Shown piece by piece: positions 9,974 through 19,738 of a DNA stretch of 64,000 bases. The translations under genes and the position numbers were made by a program. This DNA is from Actinomycetaceae bacterium (GTDB lineage: Bacteria > Actinomycetota > Actinomycetes > Actinomycetales > Actinomycetaceae), in NCBI GenBank assembly GCA_030540715.1, contig JAUNVQ010000011.1, positions 20,106 through 84,105 of the forward strand. Reading direction: 5' to 3'. The notes under the pieces were generated by a model. It had not been told where the DNA came from, did not search any database, and was given only the letters and a program-made list of their open reading frames with translations. The first letter of the stretch is position 1. The number at the start of each line of letters is the position of its first letter.

Positions 9974-11749
9974 TTAAGCCTGATCGTCTCGCAAAGCACG
10001 ATTAACAGCAGAAATAACAGCCTTATAGGTGGCGCGAGTAATTGAACGATCAATACCTACTCCCCACAAAACCTGGCCGTTGACAACGGCTTCCACATAG
10101 GCAGCAGCTTTAGCGTCACGGCCCTGACTCATGGCGTGTTCTGTATAGTCAAGAACGCGTACATCAACATCACGTTCATTCAAAGCATGGACAAACGCGT
10201 CGATGGGCCCATTACCAGTTGACTCCCAACGTTGAGGTTCACCCTTATCTTCAACATCGGCCCACATATGAACCGTATCAGTTGCAGCCTCAGTGCGATC
10301 ACCCGAGTTAAACAGGCGAAAACGCCCCCACGGAGTCAAACCCATGCCATCTTGTTCATGAGTTGGCAAATATTCGTCGGTAAAGATTTTCCCCAATGTT
10401 TTTGAGTCAACTTCGCCGCCAAATGAATCCGTATAATTTTGAACAATACGTGAAAACTCGATTTGTAGGCGACGTGGCAAATCCAAGTTGTGATCGTGCA
10501 GCATTAAATAGGCAATACCGCCCTTACCTGATTGCGAATTAACGCGAACGACAGCCTCGTAGGTACGGCCAACATCATGGGGATCGATTGGTAGATAAGG
10601 CAGCTGCCATACGACCGCATTTTCGTCGCCGCCAGCATCTTTCACATCCTTCGCCCTCTTTGCAAAACCTTTTTTGATGGCGTCTTGATGCGATCCAGAA
10701 AAACTGGTGTACACCAACTCACCCGAATAAGGCTGGCGAGGTGGCACAGGCATTTGATTACAGTATTCAGCCACCTGACGTACCTTATCAATGTCAGAAA
10801 AATCGATCATTGGGTCAATACCTTGACTAAACAGGTTCATCCCCAAGGTCACAAGGTCAACATTGCCTGTGCGTTCTCCTTGACCAAACAGGCAGCCTTC
10901 CACACGATCAGCACCAGCCTGCATACCTAATTCACTGGCGGCAACCGCGCACCCACGGTCGTTATGACAATGCAACGATAGGCACACATGTTCACGATGA
11001 GAAATATTGCGTGACATATATTCTACCTGGTCGGCATAAATATTGGGGGTGGAACGTTCTATGGTTGCTGGCAGGTTAATAATGATTTCACGTTCATCGT
11101 CGGGTTGCCATATATCGATAACGGCATCGCAGATTTCAACGGAGCGATCAATCTCGGTATCAATAAAGATTTCTGGTGAATATTGAAGACCAAAAATGGT
11201 GTTGTCTTCCAGAATTTTTTCTGCCCAAGCCATTACCGAGCGCACTCCATCTTGAGCCAGTTCAACAGTTTGTTTCCAGTTATTTCGAAACACAACTTCA
11301 CGAAAAACTGGTGCCGTTGCATTATAAATGTGAACGTTGGCACGTTTGAAGCCTTTCAACGATTCAATAGTTCGCTCAATAAGGTCTTCCCTGGCCTGGG
11401 TAAGTACACTGACACATACGTCATCTGGTACGCCATCAGTTTCAATCAAAGAACGCACAAAATCGAAATCTGTTTGCGAGGCAGAAGGAAAACCTACCTC
11501 TATTTCTTTGAATCCCATATCTACCAGCAGATTAAACATACGACGTTTGCGTGCGGGATCCATAGGTTCAATTAATGCTTGGTTTCCGTCGCGCAAATCA
11601 GTGGAAAGCCATCGTGGAGCCTTGGTGATGACTTTGTCAGGCCATGTACGATCTGGCAAAGATAAAGGGTTTACCTGTGAAAATGAGCGATATTTTGAGA
11701 TTGGCATTCCAGATGGTTGCTGAACTGGAGCCTTGCCTGTTGTTTTCAT
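9974..11749 (-). CDS. leuA: 2-isopropylmalate synthase (long actinobacterial type)
   Basis: First enzyme of leucine synthesis: condenses acetyl-CoA with 2-oxoisovalerate. At 591 residues it is the long form known from Mycobacterium and Corynebacterium. The catalytic TIM barrel shows STDLRDGNQALIEPM near residues 49-63 and the metal-binding HCHNDRG. The C-terminal leucine-binding regulatory domain runs from about residue 440 to 590, so feedback inhibition by leucine is expected. The ATG at 11749 has an AAAGG site nine bases upstream. No other leu or ilv gene is near. The upstream gap is unusually long (see 11750-12441). Confidence 0.96.
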   Translation of the reverse strand: MKTTGKAPVQQPSGMPISKYRSFSQVNPLSLPDRTWPDKVITKAPRWLSTDLRDGNQALIEPMDPARKRRMFNLLVDMGFKEIEVGFPSASQTDFDFVRSLIETDGVPDDVCVSVLTQAREDLIERTIESLKGFKRANVHIYNATAPVFREVVFRNNWKQTVELAQDGVRSVMAWAEKILEDNTIFGLQYSPEIFIDTEIDRSVEICDAVIDIWQPDDEREIIINLPATIERSTPNIYADQVEYMSRNISHREHVCLSLHCHNDRGCAVAASELGMQAGADRVEGCLFGQGERTGNVDLVTLGMNLFSQGIDPMIDFSDIDKVRQVAEYCNQMPVPPRQPYSGELVYTSFSGSHQDAIKKGFAKRAKDVKDAGGDENAVVWQLPYLPIDPHDVGRTYEAVVRVNSQSGKGGIAYLMLHDHNLDLPRRLQIEFSRIVQNYTDSFGGEVDSKTLGKIFTDEYLPTHEQDGMGLTPWGRFRLFNSGDRTEAATDTVHMWADVEDKGEPQRWESTGNGPIDAFVHALNERDVDVRVLDYTEHAMSQGRDAKAAAYVEAVVNGQVLWGVGIDRSITRATYKAVISAVNRALRDDQA

Positions 11750-12441
11750 GGCTATTGCCTTTCAGTTGAAAAGTTGTCACTAGTTCTGCCCCGCCTGCGG
11801 TGTATGGTCACACTGTCACATCGTGTAATGTATGATCCATTCCGTGCGGATTTGCATTGTACAGAGTTGCTGCACTGGCTTGGCATGAAATGAGGTGTGC
11901 ACAAGGTTCTTGTTACTCACGATCTCGTTTACATGACCTGTAGCCTCTATGGTTGTGATACCCCAGGAGCGCGATGCGCCATGTCGACACCTAGCTCGCG
12001 TTGTTCTTCAACACTCTGCTGATAGTCGAAGGGTTGATCACACAGGGAATCGACCGGATAACACCTTAAAGGCGTATAGCATAAACTCCGCGACGAGAGT
12101 TCCGGCCTTCAGGACTCGCCGCGGCAGCAAAGCAGCAGGGCATATAGTGTCATGCTGTCACAATAGCATAGGATAGAAATTCGTAAAATTTTTTTGTCAT
12201 ATAACGGACACAGCATACTGCGTTTCCTCTGTGAGTAGTACGAGTGCTCGTCATGGGATCACTGCTTGGGTGCCATTCCCACGATACCCCCACTGCAGAC
12301 TTTTCTTTACACCCTCTATACTTTCTTTTTACCACCCATCTTTTTCCTGCTAATTACATCTTCACCACTCTACAAAGATGTCAGTAAAAGCACACTTCCC
12401 AAGTTTGCTTATTCGCATGTTTGCCCCCCACAATAGGAGTT
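11750..12441. other. Gene-free divergent gap between leuA and MFS gene
   Basis: About 690 bases without a convincing gene. Its middle, about 11955-12160, looks richer in GC than the flanks and is dense in short inverted repeats. On the leuA strand these include AACTC/GAGTT around an 8-base loop, GTTG/CAAC around 5 bases, GCGC/GCGC around 3 bases, and a longer TCGAC/GTCGA pairing. A 25-codon reading frame (ATG at 12143, stop at 12066, minus strand) has two Cys and four Ala codons in its first ten but only one Leu, at the end. Bases 12300-12350 are pyrimidine-rich on the plus strand. It probably holds a leuA leader and promoters. Confidence 0.4.
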
Positions 12442-13725
12442 ATGTTTGGGGCTTATCGAAAAATTTTGTCATACCCTGGCGCACTCAATTTCTCTGCTGC
12501 CGGGCTTGTTTCGCGTATCCCCATGGCTATGATCGTCATTGCAATCGTCCTCATGATTTCCGGCATTTACGATAATTACCAACTAGCAGGACAAGTCAGT
12601 GCGGTCAACATTTTGGGTTACGCTCTTGTACTGCCGTTTTTATCGCGACTTATTGACCGTCATGGCCAGGCTCGCATCATGATTCCATCGGTTATCATCT
12701 CGGTACTGACACTACTAGCCTTAGCAGTGCTGGCCTCGAATCATGCACCAGCCTGGCAACTTTTTATTGCGGCTTTTCTGTCTGGAGCCACAGAAGGTAA
12801 CTTCGGTTCCCTTGTACGTGCTCGCTGGGCTGCCATCGCCACAAACTCTGCTGACCTTCACACCGCCTTTGCCCTTGAAGCCACCATCGACGAGTTCTGC
12901 TTTGTTACAGGCCCCTTGCTTGCCACCTACCTGGCAACATCATTGGAAGCCACCGCTGCTATCTGGTGTTCTGCAATTATCACTATTGCCGGTGGCACCT
13001 GGTTTCTATCTCAACGTTCAAGCGAACCCCACCCCGAGGTCAATGCAGAGGACGAAGCTGCGGGAACCTCTCAAGGTTCCGTCATGAAATCAGGCACAAT
13101 GATCTCGCTGGCACTTGTATTTTGCGGTGCCGGAACAATGTTTGGTGGAATTGACATTAGCGTAGTTGCTTTTTGCGAAGAGACTGGGCAAAAAAGCGCG
13201 GCGGGTGTGGTGCTAGCAGCGCTTGCCTTTGGATCGCTACTGGGTGGACTCCTCTATGGGGCTCACACGTGGTCGCTCTCAATTCTTCGACGATTCGTTG
13301 CCGGTGTTCTTATTCTGGGGGCAGGTGCTTCACTGCTGTATTTTGCGCACAACTTGCCAATGTTGACGCTGCTCATGTTCTGTACCGGATTTTTCATTGC
13401 ACCAACAATGACAAATGTCACCACTATCGTTCAAACCGTAGTTCGCCCTACCCGTTTAACTGAGGGATTGGCGTGGATGTCAACGGGGCTCAATACCGGC
13501 ATTGCTTTAGGAGCTAACTTCGCTGGTCGCGTGGTTGAACACTACGGAGTTCGGTCAGGGTTCTTCCTTATAGCAGCATGTGCATGGATGATGGCTATTA
13601 TTGCGGTGGTAACAGCCCCGGTAATTCGACGTTCACTGCGCAAGGCTCATCGCCGTAAAGTTCACGGTGCCATTGTGGCAGAAGAACTAGAGATCGACGC
13701 AGAAAAACGCGACGAACAGCATTAA
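12442..13725 (+). CDS. MFS transporter, substrate unknown
   Basis: Major facilitator superfamily permease of 427 residues with about twelve hydrophobic segments and no large soluble domain. The first loop shows a degenerate MFS signature, with LSRLIDRHGQAR after helix 2, and the linker between the halves is acidic (PHPEVNAEDEAA). ATG at 12442 (MFGAYRKIL) is preferred because AGGAG stands just before it, though the spacing is short; a TTG at 12421 is also in frame. It is divergent from leuA and convergent with the lipoprotein gene. Members of this actinobacterial group are usually annotated only as MFS; the substrate is not deducible. Confidence 0.85.
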   Translation: MFGAYRKILSYPGALNFSAAGLVSRIPMAMIVIAIVLMISGIYDNYQLAGQVSAVNILGYALVLPFLSRLIDRHGQARIMIPSVIISVLTLLALAVLASNHAPAWQLFIAAFLSGATEGNFGSLVRARWAAIATNSADLHTAFALEATIDEFCFVTGPLLATYLATSLEATAAIWCSAIITIAGGTWFLSQRSSEPHPEVNAEDEAAGTSQGSVMKSGTMISLALVFCGAGTMFGGIDISVVAFCEETGQKSAAGVVLAALAFGSLLGGLLYGAHTWSLSILRRFVAGVLILGAGASLLYFAHNLPMLTLLMFCTGFFIAPTMTNVTTIVQTVVRPTRLTEGLAWMSTGLNTGIALGANFAGRVVEHYGVRSGFFLIAACAWMMAIIAVVTAPVIRRSLRKAHRRKVHGAIVAEELEIDAEKRDEQH

Positions 13726-13773
13726 TTCTGTTTTGGGGCTCCACTCATACTCAGTGAACGCCTTCCATCAAAG

Positions 13774-15378
13774 TTATGAACCTATTTCTACTTGCCAATA
13801 CACAGGAACGCCGTGCCAATCAAAGGTCACGTTCTTCACACGCTCTGACCATCCACCCACAACATTTTGGTTCCACATGGGTATCGCGGGCAGATCCTTC
13901 AACAGGATGCTCTGTGCTTCGCGTACGGCCTGGAACCGTTCAGCTTCATCTCTGCGGCTAATCGCTTCTTTCAATAAGCTATCAAACTCGGGATCATGAT
14001 ATCCAGCATCATTAGCGGTAGCGCCGTCAATAAAGAGGTTCTCGAGCAGATTAACCTGTGTGGGACGCCCAGCCTGGTAGCCAAATCGCAAAGCACCATG
14101 AACTTCGCCAGCATTAACCATTTTACGCAGAGTACCAAAATCGCTGTATGCCTGGGCACTTACTTCCATTCCTAAAGTATTTTTTAGTTGATGGGCAACA
14201 GCTTCCACCCAAGCCTGATGGTTGTCATCAGAGTTATAGGCAATCGTGAACTTTCCGGTAAAATGCGATATTTTTTCTGCTTCATCCCACAGTTTCTTCG
14301 CTTCTTTCGCATCGTATTTCAGTACTTCTGCGCCCTCTAAATCCTTGGTGTAACCAGGTAATACAGGTGAGGTAAAGTCTGTGGCTGGCGTCATGGTGCC
14401 ATGGAAAATCTTATCGATTATCTCTTCACGCGAAATAGCTCGCGACATGGCGGCGCGACGCAAAGAACCTTCTTCATCAAATCCGAAATGTTCCACTGAA
14501 CCAGGAATAACTATGTGTTGTATCCATGCTGTTGGTTGCGATACCGAGCGCCCATCTAAGTCCTGCTCGTAGTTTGCAATACTAGAGTAGGGAATCTTAT
14601 CGATAATGTCCAAACGCCCACTTCGCAAATCTTCATAAGCTGCTTCAATACGTGTATAAAAGTTAATAGTAAGGGCATCATTTTTGGGTTTTCGTGTTCC
14701 CGCATAGGTAGAGTTTTTCACCAACTCAACTTTTTGATTGTGCACCCAAGAGTTTTCATCTTTGAACTTATACATGCCGTTGCCGATGGGATGCTCCCCA
14801 AAGCCATCCAATAATTTCCCGTCTGTACCAAATGCCGCATCGGGAAGCGGATAAAATGACTGGTGCCCCAAACGCGACACAAACTCTGCATCAGCCTGTT
14901 TTAACTTCACTACCAAAGTTTGGTCATCAGGAGTACTAACACCACTCATCTGACCTGTACCATCATCAGAAGTTCCTTCGATCAGCGAATAGTTTGAACT
15001 CGCTATCATCGCTTCCTTGGCACCAAGTTTCCAGGCGTTTGCAAAGTTATGTGCTTTTACTGGTGAGCCATCGCTAAAGGTCCATCCTTTTTTTAAGGTG
15101 ATAGTATATGTTTTTTCATCATCAGTGGTAATGGATTCAGCAACTTCGTTTTCCACTCTTCCTTCAGGAGTGTAAGCAACAAGACCTGAAAAGATAAGGT
15201 CAAGAATCTTTCCTCCACCCACTTCGTTAGTGTTTGCAGGAATCAATAGGTTTTCAGGTTCTGAACCATTGGTTGTAATGGCCCCTGATTCATTGGACTG
15301 ATGCGACGCACACCCCGATAATACCAGCAGCGAGCACACTGCAAAAAGCACAAGTATGAACCGTATGCGCCTTGTCAT
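13774..15378 (-). CDS. Substrate-binding lipoprotein of peptide/nickel ABC class
   Basis: Extracellular binding component of an oligopeptide-type ABC importer (SBP family 5). The 534-residue precursor starts at ATG 15378 (MTRRIRF). A lipoprotein signal peptide follows, with lipobox LSGC and lipidated Cys23. Family features include the FSDGSPVKAHNFANAWK segment and LLKDLPAIPMWNQNVVGG near the C-terminus. An in-frame ATG at 15420 would give a poor signal peptide and lacks a ribosome site. No permease or ATPase genes are adjacent, so it is an orphan receptor that may serve a transporter encoded elsewhere. Confidence 0.9.
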   Translation of the reverse strand: MTRRIRFILVLFAVCSLLVLSGCASHQSNESGAITTNGSEPENLLIPANTNEVGGGKILDLIFSGLVAYTPEGRVENEVAESITTDDEKTYTITLKKGWTFSDGSPVKAHNFANAWKLGAKEAMIASSNYSLIEGTSDDGTGQMSGVSTPDDQTLVVKLKQADAEFVSRLGHQSFYPLPDAAFGTDGKLLDGFGEHPIGNGMYKFKDENSWVHNQKVELVKNSTYAGTRKPKNDALTINFYTRIEAAYEDLRSGRLDIIDKIPYSSIANYEQDLDGRSVSQPTAWIQHIVIPGSVEHFGFDEEGSLRRAAMSRAISREEIIDKIFHGTMTPATDFTSPVLPGYTKDLEGAEVLKYDAKEAKKLWDEAEKISHFTGKFTIAYNSDDNHQAWVEAVAHQLKNTLGMEVSAQAYSDFGTLRKMVNAGEVHGALRFGYQAGRPTQVNLLENLFIDGATANDAGYHDPEFDSLLKEAISRRDEAERFQAVREAQSILLKDLPAIPMWNQNVVGGWSERVKNVTFDWHGVPVYWQVEIGS

Positions 15379-15600
15379 AAGATAAAAAGTTCCACTAGTA
15401 GCTTGCTGAGCAAAACTCATAAAACACTCGATTCCCATACCAATTGCGTGCATAGTGCAAGCAAATTTTTATTGTATCTATGTGAGCTATCGGGATACGA
15501 TTCTTCGATACGCTTCCCTGTCTTGATTGTCTATGGCACACATGAAAAATGCAAGTTAAAGCAGTTCATATCACCTTTGGCGATTTCTCTTTTCATCCTT

Positions 15601-16677
15601 CTAAGAAAATCCTAAACGGCTCAGCAGCTTTGGGTTGGACTGCCAGTTTTTCAGCACTCTCACGTGTAGCTTTATATAGGCTTTTCGCCCCAACAAAGTG
15701 CGCACACGTCCTTGAGATTTCACCCGTATGCGCCGAATACCTGCACCGCCTTTACCAATAACAATACGTTTTTGGCTTTCACGTTCCACATATATTGTGA
15801 CGTGAACATCAACAGGACATTTCACTGGTTCGATACAAAGCTCGTCCATCTTTGCTGTGTCGCTGTCACATGCGTCATTACTATCAGAGGGCGACACTGT
15901 ATCATCAATAAGATCTGGTCGTTCAATCATTTCGTCCACTTGCACAGCTACAGAATGTGGAAGTTCTTGGCGTAGCGCTGATAGAGCTGATTCTCGAATA
16001 ATTTCTTCTATCATCACAGTATCCGGTTCATCGGTAACCGCGTCTAATGGGTACAGTGGCGGTGAGGCAGGCATCGCATCACACAGCAGTGAACGCAAAG
16101 TATCTACATGGGTATTTTCGTGGGCAGATACCGCAATGATCTGCTCAAAATTGCAGTAGTGGGGATGCTGGTCTAGCTGCTGAATAGCTGTGAGACGTTC
16201 CAGCACGCTATCACGCCCCACCTTATCTATCTTGGTGAGGACAGCAATAATCGCAGTTTTGACATTTTTGAGGTGCGAAGCAATAAATTTATCTCCGGGC
16301 CCAATTTTTTGGTCGGCAGGAAGGCAAAACAGCACAACGTCAATGTCACTCAAGGCCTCACGCACCTGGTCGTTAAGACGCTGTCCCAATATTGTACGGG
16401 GTTTATGATAGCCAGGTGTATCAACAAGAACTACTTGGGCTTGGTCAGCTTGCATAATGCCACGAATGTTATGGCGTGTTGTTTCTGGTCGATCCGAGGT
16501 AATCGCAATTTTGCGGCCCACCAGCGCATTTGTCAGTGTTGACTTGCCAACATTGGGACGGCCCACTATCGAGGCAAACCCTGCACGATAGGAGCCGCCA
16601 TCTTGTTTAAAAGAAACCATAGCGTCTTCCAATGTGCTGCGGTCATACGCGTCATACGGGCTGTTGGATACGTTCAC
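15601..16677 (-). CDS. era: GTPase Era with a KH-domain insertion
   Basis: Ras-like GTPase needed for 16S rRNA maturation and 30S assembly. G1 GRPNVGKST is at residues 39-47, G3 DTPGYH at 86-91, G4 TKID at 148-151 and the KH motif IGKGGAGI at 307-314. At 358 residues it is longer than the usual 300. Two parts account for this: an N-terminal tail, and an acidic, serine-rich insert at about residues 252-286 at the entry to the KH domain, which also has three Cys. The start is GTG at 16677 behind GAGG; ATG at 16620 with GGAAG is a good alternative. Confidence 0.95.
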   Translation of the reverse strand: MNVSNSPYDAYDRSTLEDAMVSFKQDGGSYRAGFASIVGRPNVGKSTLTNALVGRKIAITSDRPETTRHNIRGIMQADQAQVVLVDTPGYHKPRTILGQRLNDQVREALSDIDVVLFCLPADQKIGPGDKFIASHLKNVKTAIIAVLTKIDKVGRDSVLERLTAIQQLDQHPHYCNFEQIIAVSAHENTHVDTLRSLLCDAMPASPPLYPLDAVTDEPDTVMIEEIIRESALSALRQELPHSVAVQVDEMIERPDLIDDTVSPSDSNDACDSDTAKMDELCIEPVKCPVDVHVTIYVERESQKRIVIGKGGAGIRRIRVKSQGRVRTLLGRKAYIKLHVRVLKNWQSNPKLLSRLGFS

Positions 16678-16743
16678 TTTATCCTCGTTTCATGGTGTGT
16701 TGGGGTAAGGTTCGAGCTGTTTTCACTGTACAGGTCTGCATGG

Positions 16744-18123
16744 TTAGCTGTAGTCAATATCAAGGTATTCATCATCTATCTTCGCTATTCGATGCGCAAT
16801 AATAGTTGCGATTTGGCGGCGACGGCCTTCTACCGATTCAGCTTTCAGTTCAACTCCTTGAACTCGTGCTTTTTGTCCCGGCAATGGAACTTTTCCAAGC
16901 GCTTTAGCTAAAAGACCACCCGCGGTATCAACATCTTCATCATCAATTTCTAGGTCAAACAGATCGCCTAGTTCATCAACGGGAAGCTTCGCTGGGATCT
17001 GCCAGTATCCTTCCCCTAAATCAATGGGTTCGGGTTGAGCGTGATCATGTTCATCAACTACGTCACCAATCACTTCTTCCACTAAATCCTCAATTGTTAC
17101 CAGGCCTGATATACCACCCCATTCGTCTACACACATCGTCATATGTGGCATTTCTTCACGCATAAGACGCAACAAGTCATCAGCCAACATGACTTCAGGC
17201 ACAAAATATGGTGGGCGCATCAGGGTTTTTACGCTGTGGGTATGGTGGTTTTTATGGTGATGGAGTTCGCGTACCACATCTTTTAGGTAGATAATACCTA
17301 AAATATCGTCAGTGTCGTCACCATAAACTGGAATTCTGGAGTACCCCGAAAGGACAAAAAGTCGCACAGCTTTATCCAGGTTTTTGTCGCAGTGAATAGC
17401 TATCATATCGGTGCGTGGCACCATAAGTTCACGCACAATTGTGGTTCCTAGTTCAAAGACTGATCGCAACATTTCGCGATCGTCTTCTTCGATGTCCAGG
17501 TTCTCGTCTTGGCCCATTTGGTCAACAAGTTCACGCAGATCTTCGGCCATCTCTTGACGTGCTTCAGCGTGTGTCATTCCAGATGGCGGTATGATGCGCT
17601 GGTACAGCCACTGTACAGGACGAAAGAGTACCAGCACTCTGGTACCTAAAAGAATCATTCGTGCCAATGCGATAGCAACGCTCGCTGGTTGGCGTCTGCC
17701 TAAATGTGGTGAAACAAGTGAAACAATCAGACCGTTCGCACCCACACAAATAACAAAAGCTAGTCCCAATACTGCCCACCATGGCCAGTGCGTATTCAAT
17801 AGGGCCATAACCACGGCAAGAACTTCAAGGGTGACGGCCAGCGTTTTGCCACCAGCAGCAGCCAAGAGCACTTCATGACGCTGCTTGACCAGGTAGCGTA
17901 CGATACGCGCATTATGGCGGTCATCTTCTACTAGGTCGTGGGCTGTTGCCAAGGTCAAGCGCGTAAATGCTGCTTCAGCGGCTGCCCAGGCCGCACCAAA
18001 ACCCAGCATCACAACGGCAAGAACAACCAGCCAAGGCCACGGCGTTGTTACTGGCAGTAACAAAGTTGACTCCACTTCGGGGATTTTTCCTGCCAGTAGT
18101 AACCATACCGTTTGAATAAGCAT
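16744..18123 (-). CDS. CNNM/CBS-domain membrane protein (HlyC/CorC family)
   Basis: Membrane protein of the CNNM/CorC family, linked in other species to magnesium and cobalt homeostasis. The 459 residues have an N-terminal four-helix transmembrane DUF21 region (about 1-170), then a CBS pair (MVPRTDMIAIHCDKN; YSRIPVYGDDTDDILGIIYL; MCVDEWGGISGLVTIEDLVE) and the C-terminal transporter-associated domain. It begins immediately after the ybeY stop codon with no intervening base, so it is translationally coupled in the phoH-ybeY-corC operon, the same order as Mycobacterium Rv2368c-Rv2366c. The actual ion is an inference. Confidence 0.93.
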   Translation of the reverse strand: MLIQTVWLLLAGKIPEVESTLLLPVTTPWPWLVVLAVVMLGFGAAWAAAEAAFTRLTLATAHDLVEDDRHNARIVRYLVKQRHEVLLAAAGGKTLAVTLEVLAVVMALLNTHWPWWAVLGLAFVICVGANGLIVSLVSPHLGRRQPASVAIALARMILLGTRVLVLFRPVQWLYQRIIPPSGMTHAEARQEMAEDLRELVDQMGQDENLDIEEDDREMLRSVFELGTTIVRELMVPRTDMIAIHCDKNLDKAVRLFVLSGYSRIPVYGDDTDDILGIIYLKDVVRELHHHKNHHTHSVKTLMRPPYFVPEVMLADDLLRLMREEMPHMTMCVDEWGGISGLVTIEDLVEEVIGDVVDEHDHAQPEPIDLGEGYWQIPAKLPVDELGDLFDLEIDDEDVDTAGGLLAKALGKVPLPGQKARVQGVELKAESVEGRRRQIATIIAHRIAKIDDEYLDIDYS

Positions 18124-18606
18124 TTATTGATGCTCCATTCTGGGGTGTGGTGTATGTGGTGTCGCCAAAAATGTGAGCAGTAGTTTTCGTTGCAAAGCAA
18201 ACATTTCTTTTTCTTCATCAGGTTCCGCATGGTCGTATCCTAAAAGATGCAAGATCCCATGTGTGCACAGCAGCAACATTTCTTCAACTGATGAATGTCC
18301 TGCTTGCACCGCTTGCTGGGCTGCTACCTGTGGACATATCACGATGTCACCTAAAATGCCCGCTTCTGTTGGATTATCGAATGTTCCTGGACGTAGTTCA
18401 TCCATGGGAAAGCTCATCACATCTGTTGGCCCTGGAAGATCCATCCATGTGACGTGCAGATCGGCCATTGGGCTAGGGTCGATAAACAAGATATTTAGCT
18501 CAGCCTGCGGATTGACATGCATTTGGTGAAGGACAAAACTGGCAAGGCGTACAAACTCGCTGCAATCTATATCAACATCTGTTTCATTGCATACTTCGGT
18601 GCTCAT
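18124..18606 (-). CDS. ybeY: Endoribonuclease YbeY
   Basis: Metal-dependent RNase for 16S rRNA 3'-end maturation and ribosome quality control. The 160-residue protein has the defining zinc motif [11 protein letters not shown] (three His) near residues 115-125, preceded by [10 protein letters not shown] and LGDIVICP. The start ATG at 18606 overlaps the phoH stop by one base (TGATG), with AAAGG about nine bases upstream inside phoH. Gene order and length agree with the family. Confidence 0.96.
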   Translation of the reverse strand: MSTEVCNETDVDIDCSEFVRLASFVLHQMHVNPQAELNILFIDPSPMADLHVTWMDLPGPTDVMSFPMDELRPGTFDNPTEAGILGDIVICPQVAAQQAVQAGHSSVEEMLLLCTHGILHLLGYDHAEPDEEKEMFALQRKLLLTFLATPHTPHPRMEHQ

Positions 18607-19685
18607 CAGTGGCGACCTTTCTTTGGCTGAGCATTTTCCCAGGTATCGTAGGCGTCAATAATCCGCCCAACAAGTTCATGACGCACAACGTCATCACTGG
18701 TGAGGTAGCAAAATGTAATGTCGTTAACATCTTGAAGTATTCGGCGAATTACTTTAAGACCAGAGCGCGTTCCTCCCGGTAGGTCAATTTGAGATATATC
18801 GCCAGTGACCACCATTTTTGAGCGGAATCCTAGTCGCGTCAAAAACATTTTCATCTGTTGTGGCGTTGTATTTTGCGCCTCGTCCAGCACAATAAATGCG
18901 TCATTGAGTGTGCGTCCACGCATATAGGCCAAGGGCGCCACTTCGATAGCTCCCGATTCCATCAGCGGCCCTAAGTCTTTTGTCCCCACCATTTCGTGTA
19001 AAGCATCATAAAGAGGGCGCAGGTAGGGGTTTATTTTTTCAGTAAGTGTTCCAGGAAGATACCCTAAAGACTCCCCTGCTTCTACGGCAGGTCTGGTTAA
19101 AATAATGCGTTTGACATCACCGGCATAAAGGGCTTGTACGGCTTTCGCCATCGCTAAATAGGTTTTACCTGTGCCTGCTGGCCCAATACCAAAAACGATT
19201 GTGGCGGCATCAATTGCTTCCACATAAAGGTTTTGACCCGCTGTTTTAGGGGAAACGTGAACGCCTCGGTGCTGTAGTATTTCTTCGCTTCCTCCTGCAG
19301 GACTAACCTGGGAGCCTGCCATAAGCGTGTAACGATTCGCGCTGACAGGTTGGCGAATTCCTGTTGTCCCAATCATTGATATTGCTTCTTCAACCGCATC
19401 AGGGCTGATGGGTTTTCCTGACTGGGCATAAGTAATGAGTTCATTGAAGAAGTCTACAACCTTTGAAATGCTTGACGTTGGCCCCGTTAAACGAAGTGTC
19501 TTTGATCTGGCCAACATATCAATGTCTTTGTAGCGACGTTCCAAAGCTCGAAGCACCTGGTCGTTGGGGCCAAGAATTTCTACTGGATCAATTTCATCAG
19601 GAATGGTTACTGTCACAGTGCTTGTTCGTACAGCTTGCGCGGTAATATCCCCGTTATCTTCGTGAGCCATATCGGGCTCTGCCAT
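18606..19685 (-). CDS. phoH: PhoH-family ATPase
   Basis: Cytoplasmic P-loop ATPase, often called PhoH-like or PhoL, tied to RNA metabolism by its constant company with ybeY. Walker A GPAGTGKT lies at residues 168-175 and Walker [10 protein letters not shown] follows; the NTPase core also has [18 protein letters not shown]. The N-terminal third contains a small KH-like part. ATG at 19685 is preferred (359 residues) because AGGAG sits at the right distance; the frame is open upstream to a TTG at 19721. It is first in the coupled phoH-ybeY-corC unit and 53 bases after rsmE. Confidence 0.94.
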   Translation of the reverse strand: MAEPDMAHEDNGDITAQAVRTSTVTVTIPDEIDPVEILGPNDQVLRALERRYKDIDMLARSKTLRLTGPTSSISKVVDFFNELITYAQSGKPISPDAVEEAISMIGTTGIRQPVSANRYTLMAGSQVSPAGGSEEILQHRGVHVSPKTAGQNLYVEAIDAATIVFGIGPAGTGKTYLAMAKAVQALYAGDVKRIILTRPAVEAGESLGYLPGTLTEKINPYLRPLYDALHEMVGTKDLGPLMESGAIEVAPLAYMRGRTLNDAFIVLDEAQNTTPQQMKMFLTRLGFRSKMVVTGDISQIDLPGGTRSGLKVIRRILQDVNDITFCYLTSDDVVRHELVGRIIDAYDTWENAQPKKGRH

Positions 19686-19738
19686 AGTGTCTCCTGTCAT
19701 GAATGGTGCCGAAGCATTCAATGGTTGTCTTTATGAGG

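Noticed and set aside
12066..12143. Leucine leader peptide or T-box for leuA
   Set aside because: The only well-placed small frame has a single Leu codon at its end and no ribosome site. The T-box core GGGTGGNACCGCG is absent; a partial GGGTGGTA near 12336 lacks the rest.
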